A DNA stretch of 64,000 nucleotides from Erysipelotrichaceae bacterium. Its GTDB lineage: Bacteria; Bacillota_I; Bacilli_A; Erysipelotrichales; Erysipelotrichaceae. A program made the position numbers and the translations under genes. The stretch's first letter is position 1, and each line of letters opens with the position of its first letter. Under the pieces are notes generated by a model. That model did no database searches. It was given only the letters and a program-made list of their open reading frames with translations, and was not told where the DNA came from. This document shows positions 59,465-64,000 of this stretch, one piece after another. The DNA lies in NCBI GenBank assembly GCA_017512285.1, contig JAFWGU010000019.1:42247-106246 (forward strand), in the 5' to 3' direction.

Positions 59465-60543
59465 TGACCATCATATATTTCATCCTGATGCTGGGAATCA
59501 TCATCCTGGTGCACGAATTCGGCCACCTGTTACTGGCCAAGCTGTTCAATGTCTATGTCTATGAATTTGCCCTGGGCTTCGGTCCAAAGATCTGGAGCCG
59601 CAAGGGAAAGGAAACAACATATTCATTAAGGGCGATCCCGTTGGGAGGCTTCAACGGCATGGTCGAGAAGGAGGATACGCCTCTGGCCTTTGACCAGGAA
59701 GGAAATCCTACCGAAGTATTAAGCGTACCGCACGAAAGAACGCTGTATGGTGTGGCCATATGGAAGCGAATACTGATACTGTTGGCAGGTACGGCATTCA
59801 ACCTGTTACTGGCGTATGTCGTATACATTGCCGTATTCCAGATCAACGGATTCATTAACGAGTATCCAAAGCCGTACATCGAAAGCGTAAAGATCGATTC
59901 TCCAGCCTATGAGGCAGGACTTCAGGCAGGGGACCTCATAACCAGAATAGAGTTCAAAAACGGTGAAGTCGTCGTACCTGAGACCTTCTATGATGTCATC
60001 ATAGCCAATCAGACCAATACCGAGACAATGACTGTATACATTGACAGAAACGGTCAGAGCATGGTCATCAATGTAACGCCAAGGTATTCCGAGGAAGACA
60101 ACGCATATCTGATTGGCATCACAAGCGGCGAACTCATAAGGAAGGAACTCACGTTCTTCGAAGCGATTCCGGTTGGCATCAAGTATGCCAGCGATGTCGT
60201 CAAACTGACATTCACATCCATCATCGGACTGTTTACCGGCAGGACGGGACTGGATTCCCTGGGAGGAACGATCTCGATTTACAAGTATACTGAGGAAGCT
60301 GCCCAGTATGGTCTGGTATCACTACTGTCATTAATGGGGTCGCTGTCCATAAGCGTAGGCCTGATGAACCAGATCCCGCTGGCTATCTTCGATGGCGGCA
60401 AGATCTTGCTGGCAATCATTGAGGCCATCATCGGTCACCGTCTGGATGAGAAGGTTGAGAACTTCATCAACTACTTTGCTCTGGCAATCATCCTGATGCT
60501 GTTCGTATTCGTAACGATTCAGGATATCAGAAAGCTGTTCTGA
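59464..60543 (+). CDS. rasP: Site-2-type membrane zinc metalloprotease RasP/RseP
   Basis: Intramembrane protease that cleaves anti-sigma factors and signal-peptide remnants, 359 residues. The active site is HEFGH (H17, E18, H21) in the first membrane segment; a PDZ domain covers about 140-230; the third ligand motif reads NQIPLAIFDGG instead of the usual NLLPIPALDGG, with Asp retained. The start overlaps the dxr stop by one base. It ends the operon. Confidence 0.93.
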   Translation: MTIIYFILMLGIIILVHEFGHLLLAKLFNVYVYEFALGFGPKIWSRKGKETTYSLRAIPLGGFNGMVEKEDTPLAFDQEGNPTEVLSVPHERTLYGVAIWKRILILLAGTAFNLLLAYVVYIAVFQINGFINEYPKPYIESVKIDSPAYEAGLQAGDLITRIEFKNGEVVVPETFYDVIIANQTNTETMTVYIDRNGQSMVINVTPRYSEEDNAYLIGITSGELIRKELTFFEAIPVGIKYASDVVKLTFTSIIGLFTGRTGLDSLGGTISIYKYTEEAAQYGLVSLLSLMGSLSISVGLMNQIPLAIFDGGKILLAIIEAIIGHRLDEKVENFINYFALAIILMLFVFVTIQDIRKLF

Positions 60544-60570
60544 AGCAGCTCCAACCTACAAATAATAACA

Positions 60571-60609
60571 AAGACTGTCAATGTGAACATGCCGCTGGCA
60601 GTCTTTTTT
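60571..60609 (+). terminator. Intrinsic terminator of the pyrH-rasP operon
   Basis: AAGACTG pairs with CAGTCTT around a 21-nt loop, followed by Ts. Confidence 0.75.
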
Positions 60610-60680
60610 GTTGGAAGGCAAACTAAAAATCTTTTTAGGACTAAAACGTAAGAATAACCAGTAAATACTGGATATTATGA

Positions 60681-60707
60681 ATTACATTAGATAAACTCTA
60701 ATGTAAT
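60681..60707. repeat. 27-bp perfect palindrome upstream of the MerR-type gene
   Basis: ATTACATTAGA and TCTAATGTAAT, 11 bp each, with a TAAAC spacer and no T tail. It lies about 40 nt before TATAAT (60745-60750). It looks like an operator rather than a terminator. Confidence 0.65.
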
Positions 60708-60778
60708 AGTTTGCGAAAGATATTTATTATTTTTCAGGATTGTGTATAATAAGTGTATAGTAAAAACAGGGTGAAAAT

Positions 60779-61135
60779 ATGTACACGATAAAAGATATAG
60801 CAGAAATAGTTGAAGAAAACGAACACACCATAAGATATTATGCAAAACTGGGCTTATTTCCGAACATAACCAGAGATAAATATAACTCCAGAGTCTTTAA
60901 TGAGAATGACCTGGAAGACGTCAGAATGGTAATCATGCTGGCAGATACGGGAATGTCACTTGACGATGTCAGAAAGTTCATGGATCTCTCCAAGAAGGGC
61001 GATGAAACGGCAAGGGAAAGAGCCATGATCCTGAGAGATCATCAGAACAAGGCCAGAGCCAATCTGGTCAAGCTCCAGAAAGAAGTTCAGTTACTGGAGT
61101 GGAAAACATATCAGTTGCAGCAGAAAGGAAGATAA
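60779..61135 (+). CDS. MerR-family transcriptional regulator
   Basis: A 118-residue MerR-type activator/repressor. The N-terminal winged helix has MYTIKDIAEIVEENEHTIRYYAKLG as its core (shown here in part), with YNSRVFNENDLEDVRMV, then a dimerisation coiled coil. There is no C-terminal effector domain and no Cys cluster, so the ligand is unknown. AGGGTG precedes the ATG. It is a single-gene unit, with a palindrome upstream and a terminator after it, so autoregulation is possible. Confidence 0.88.
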   Translation: MYTIKDIAEIVEENEHTIRYYAKLGLFPNITRDKYNSRVFNENDLEDVRMVIMLADTGMSLDDVRKFMDLSKKGDETARERAMILRDHQNKARANLVKLQKEVQLLEWKTYQLQQKGR

Positions 61136-61137
61136 TT

Positions 61138-61161
61138 CATACTTGACAGTATGGATTTTTT
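61138..61161 (+). terminator. Terminator of the MerR-type gene
   Basis: CATACT pairs with AGTATG around TGAC, followed by GATTTTTTC. Confidence 0.7.
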
Positions 61162-61218
61162 CTTAATGATTTCTTAAAGGTTTAGCCGATTGTTTGTTAA
61201 AACTTTGTTCTCTAGAAT
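61160..61218 (+). promoter_or_regulatory. Promoter and direct repeat before the two-component system
   Basis: TTCTTAA occurs at 61160-61166 and 61171-61177, an 11-bp period typical of OmpR-family binding. TTGTTT at 61190-61195, a 17-nt spacer and TAGAAT at 61213-61218 form a promoter downstream of it. Autoregulation is possible. Confidence 0.5.
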
Positions 61219-61236
61219 GGTAGTGGGTGATGAAAT

Positions 61237-61938
61237 ATGACTTCAATACTTATCGTCGATGATGAAAAGGACATTGTAGATGCTCTGAAGATCTATCTGT
61301 CAAACAGTGATTACAGACTCTATGAAGCCTATACGGGCAAGGATGCCATTGAGATCGTCAGGAATAATGAGATCGACCTCATTCTGATGGACATCATGAT
61401 GCCTGTTATGGATGGCATCAAGGCTACACATGAATTAAGGAAGATCACAAATGTTCCGATAATCTTTCTTACGGCCAAAAGCGAGGACATGGATAAGATC
61501 CTTGGCCTGGAGATCGGTGCAGATGACTACATTACCAAGCCATTCAATCCTACGGAAGTAATTGCCAGGGTAAAGTCACAGTTAAGAAGATACACTCAGC
61601 TTGGCGGCAAGGTTGCCAATAACAGTGTATTTGTAAATGGCGGAATAACTCTGGATGATGAAAAGAAGATCGTTACCGTTGACGGTGTGACGATCGATGT
61701 TACGCCGATGGAATACGGCATACTGAAACTTCTCATTCAAAATCCGGGCAAGGTATATTCTTCCTATGAGATCTATAAGAACGTATGGAATGATGATCTG
61801 ATGCTCAATGACGGTGTCGTCAGCGTACACATCCGTCATCTGAGAGAAAAGATAGAGATAAATCCTTCAGAACCGCGTTACATCAAGGTAGTTTGGGGTC
61901 AGGGTTACAAGATGGAGGAATATCATGGAAAAGTATAG
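61237..61938 (+). CDS. OmpR-family response regulator
   Basis: A 233-residue regulator. The receiver domain has acidic DDE (Asp8-Asp9), phosphorylation site Asp52 in LMDIMMP, and the KPF motif; the C-terminal winged helix has ITVTPMEYGILKLLI-type text (IDVTPMEYGILKLL), VVSVHIRHLREKI and YIKVVWGQGYKM. It is co-transcribed with a kinase whose gene overlaps it by 14 bases. The pair is VanR/VanS-like in form; the signal is not known. Confidence 0.93.
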   Translation: MTSILIVDDEKDIVDALKIYLSNSDYRLYEAYTGKDAIEIVRNNEIDLILMDIMMPVMDGIKATHELRKITNVPIIFLTAKSEDMDKILGLEIGADDYITKPFNPTEVIARVKSQLRRYTQLGGKVANNSVFVNGGITLDDEKKIVTVDGVTIDVTPMEYGILKLLIQNPGKVYSSYEIYKNVWNDDLMLNDGVVSVHIRHLREKIEINPSEPRYIKVVWGQGYKMEEYHGKV

Positions 61939-63850
61939 AAAAGCAGGAATGCTGGACAGACTGTCAATCAAGATGATATCAGTCATACTGCTCTGCGTTC
62001 TGGCCTGTGTAACGTTATTTGGCGGTCTGTTTGCCATTTATGCCTATGATACCGGAGCCATCAATTCAGAACAGACATATTATGAAAGCAGAGACTGTTA
62101 CCGCAATGCCAGGAACCGTTCTTATGATGCCTTATGGAGCTACATGATAAGTGATGGCAAGATGGAGGAAGTATATAGTGAAACAAGCGCTAACTACGGA
62201 TATGCCATCGTTGAACTGGCTGCTGAAGAAGGTGAAAAGGTCGTTTATACCTATAACTATGGTACAGGAAAGACCGGACTCACTGCGGAATTCTTTGGCT
62301 ATGATGTTCTTGGAATGCATGGGGCGATAGAGACTCATGACGGTAAATTGATCAATGCCGATGATTTTGCTCAGAAGCATGTTGTCAGGTTCATGGTTTA
62401 TGATCCGCTGGTTACCGATGATGAGTTTCTGAAAGGGCAGCATAATCACACTTATTTCAGCGATAATCTCAACAAGGTTCTGGTTACCACGGCTGTTGCG
62501 TTCGTACTGGCAATACTGGACCTGGTATGGATACTGTATTCATGCGGTTATGACGTTCACTATGAAGGCCTGCGCATGAACTGGATCGACAGGATACCTC
62601 TGGATGTTCTGACAATTGCCGCAGGCGTATATGAGTTTATGATGATGCTTATCGCCAGGGAGGTCTTTGAGGTAATTGAATACTACTACACTGACATGGT
62701 CGGCGTATTTACGTCACTGTCAATGCAGCTGCCGTTCTATGCCGTAGCCATTGCGGCAGGTCTTGGAATCCTGTTGTGGCTTGTTACCATCTTCAAGAGA
62801 ATCAAGTACGGCAAAGGCGAGATATACAGGAATACAGTAGTCTACAGAGTCTTTAAGTGGATCTGGGACATCCTTGTAAACTTAAAGCTTATCTGGAAGT
62901 TTGCCCTGGGTGCCTTCATCGTCATGATGATACTGATGTTTTCCCTTGAGGAGAATAATGAATTCCTGGCAGTGACTGTCAGCGGTATGGCAATGCTGTA
63001 CATGGCCTGGTGGTTCATCTGTGCCTCCAAGGTCAAGACGGCAGCGGAAAGAATCGCAGCCGGTGATGTAGACTATGAACTCAACACAAAATGGATGCCA
63101 TATGACATCAGAAAGCACTATGAGGAACTGACCTCATTACAGGATGGACTGAAGGTTGCTGTTGAGAAGCAGATGAGATCAGAACATCTCAAGACTGATC
63201 TGATTACTAACGTTTCCCACGACATCAAGACCCCTCTGACAAGCATAATCAACTATGTTGATCTGCTGCAGAAGGAGCATACTGATGAGGAAGAGGAAAA
63301 GTATCTGGAAGTGCTGTCAAGACAGTCCAACAGGCTGAAAAAACTGACGGAAGACCTGATTGAAGCTTCAAAGGCTTCTACCGGAAACATCAGCATGGAA
63401 CTTGCCAGCATTGACGTAAAGGAAATCCTGGAACAGTCTCTGGCTGAGTACAGGGAGAAGTTTGACGCCAACGGACTGGAGATCATAACGGACATAAGGG
63501 ATGATGATGTTAAGGTCAGAGCAGATGGAAATCTGTTATGGAGGATCCTAAATAATCTCTACAGCAACATCAACAAGTATGCAATGGCCAATACCAGAGT
63601 ATACATTGATGTTTCAAGGGAGGATGACAATGCATTGATATCCATCAAGAACATCTCCAGGGAACAGCTGAACATCAGTGCTGACGAACTGATGGAGAGA
63701 TTTGTCAGAGGAGACAGCTCACGTCATACGGAGGGAAGCGGACTTGGACTTAACATTGCCTCAAGTCTGGCTGAAATACAGAAGGGAAGCCTGAAACTGT
63801 CAGTAGACGGCGACCTGTTCAAGACTGAATTAAGAATGCCATTGGCATAA
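61925..63850 (+). CDS. Sensor histidine kinase with multi-segment membrane domain
   Basis: A 641-residue kinase. One membrane segment near residues 15-37 is followed by an outside domain to about 180, then a cluster of about five further segments to near 365, a short HAMP-like region, the HisKA domain with NVSHDIKTPLTSI (His432), and the ATPase domain with N-box NNLYSNINKYA and a GEGLGLNIA-type block (EGSGLGLNIASSLAE). The large membrane part is unusual for a simple VanS-type kinase. GGAGG lies 6 nt before the ATG. No transporter is next to it; an IS element starts 10 bases after the stop. Confidence 0.9.
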   Translation: MEKYRKAGMLDRLSIKMISVILLCVLACVTLFGGLFAIYAYDTGAINSEQTYYESRDCYRNARNRSYDALWSYMISDGKMEEVYSETSANYGYAIVELAAEEGEKVVYTYNYGTGKTGLTAEFFGYDVLGMHGAIETHDGKLINADDFAQKHVVRFMVYDPLVTDDEFLKGQHNHTYFSDNLNKVLVTTAVAFVLAILDLVWILYSCGYDVHYEGLRMNWIDRIPLDVLTIAAGVYEFMMMLIAREVFEVIEYYYTDMVGVFTSLSMQLPFYAVAIAAGLGILLWLVTIFKRIKYGKGEIYRNTVVYRVFKWIWDILVNLKLIWKFALGAFIVMMILMFSLEENNEFLAVTVSGMAMLYMAWWFICASKVKTAAERIAAGDVDYELNTKWMPYDIRKHYEELTSLQDGLKVAVEKQMRSEHLKTDLITNVSHDIKTPLTSIINYVDLLQKEHTDEEEEKYLEVLSRQSNRLKKLTEDLIEASKASTGNISMELASIDVKEILEQSLAEYREKFDANGLEIITDIRDDDVKVRADGNLLWRILNNLYSNINKYAMANTRVYIDVSREDDNALISIKNISREQLNISADELMERFVRGDSSRHTEGSGLGLNIASSLAEIQKGSLKLSVDGDLFKTELRMPLA

Positions 63851-63860
63851 ACAGCGGGTA

Positions 63861-64000
63861 TGAAGTGAACCCCTAAAGTTGGACCAACTTAAAGGAGGTT
63901 CACTTTTCATTTATGAAGTATTCAAAGGAATTCAAACTAGAATGTATCAGGAAACGGAAGGTAGGCGTTTATATTCAAACTCCACCGGGTTTTAATAACA
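63861..64000 (+). mobile_element. Left end of an IS3-family insertion sequence (truncated by window)
   Basis: A TG-initiated terminal sequence (TGAAGTGAACCCCTAAAGTT) starts at 63861, followed by a palindrome AAGTTGG-A-CCAACTT (63876-63890), AAGGAGG and the orfA start. This is the layout of IS3-group ends. The right end lies outside, so target duplication and intactness cannot be judged. Confidence 0.8.
63913..64000 (+). CDS. IS3-family transposase OrfA (start only)
   Basis: The first 29 codons are present, beginning MKYSKEFKLECIRKRKVG and continuing VYIQTPPGFN, the usual N-terminus of IS3 OrfA proteins with the first helix of the helix-turn-helix. AAAGGAGG at 63891-63898 is the ribosome site. 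The reading frame is open to the window edge. Confidence 0.82.
   Translation, partial: MKYSKEFKLECIRKRKVGVYIQTPPGFNN

Noticed and set aside
1..64000. CRISPR arrays, tRNA genes, phage modules or a defence island
   Set aside because: No spaced direct repeats, cloverleaf runs, or phage or restriction genes were seen. The gene order is housekeeping throughout.

Overview
The window looks like chromosome of a low-to-mid-GC Bacillota, most likely of the Erysipelotrichia (class-level placement is inference from gene content and style, not from a marker search). The evidence is conserved Gram-positive neighbourhoods (infB-rbfA, cshB-nfo, the comG operon, efp, cmk-der-gpsA-hup, sepF-ylmH-divIVA-ileS, trmH-pheST, gpsB-rnpB, pgsA-cinA-recA-rny-ymdB, miaB, rnjB-ftsK, pyrH-frr-uppS-cdsA-dxr-rasP), a class B RNase P RNA, T-boxes, an L-box, strong AGGAGG ribosome sites, and use of TTG and GTG starts. 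It is dense housekeeping DNA. The only mobile element is the start of an IS3-type element at the right edge. I see no tRNA, rRNA, CRISPR or prophage.

Layout. 1-1.7 kb: infB end and rbfA. 1.7-4.4 kb: lysine riboswitch and a three-gene amino-acid ABC transporter. 4.4-5.3 kb: an orphan PRD antiterminator with a target-like RNA element in its own leader. 5.4-8.9 kb: membrane protein and ttcA-like gene on the minus strand, then cshB and nfo. 8.9-11.8 kb: a methionine-rich leader peptide with competing antiterminator and terminator hairpins, then metQ-metN-metI. 11.9-14.8 kb: XRE membrane regulator, ispG (minus), rpmG and an MBL hydrolase. 14.9-18.3 kb: comGA-GG, with comGC broken by an in-frame stop. 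18.4-26.8 kb: efp, a 1429-residue Glu-rich tail-anchored protein, cmk, der, gpsA, hup. 26.8-33.6 kb: DUF2779-type nuclease, hpf, sepF, ylmH, divIVA, T-box-ileS. 33.6-36.1 kb: zinc/cadmium efflux operon. 36.1-44.6 kb: trmH-like gene, T-box-pheST, yebC family, permuted GH3 enzyme, gpsB, rnpB. 44.6-60.6 kb: pgsA, pncC-like, recA, methyltransferase, rny, ymdB, ferredoxin, miaB, degenerate RNase J, ftsK, then pyrH-frr-uppS-cdsA-dxr-rasP. 60.6-64 kb: MerR regulator, two-component system, IS3 edge.

The strongest unusual signal is at 8919-9130 upstream of metQNI. A 26-codon reading frame with ten Met codons is followed at once by a 13-bp antiterminator that excludes an intrinsic terminator. The spacing fits classical ribosome-mediated attenuation sensing charged methionine tRNA. 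Other points worth attention are the giant acidic membrane-anchored protein between efp and cmk, the interrupted major pseudopilin, the RNase J paralogue lacking catalytic residues, and several perfect palindromes lying over promoters. All functional statements are from reading the sequence; no database search was run.
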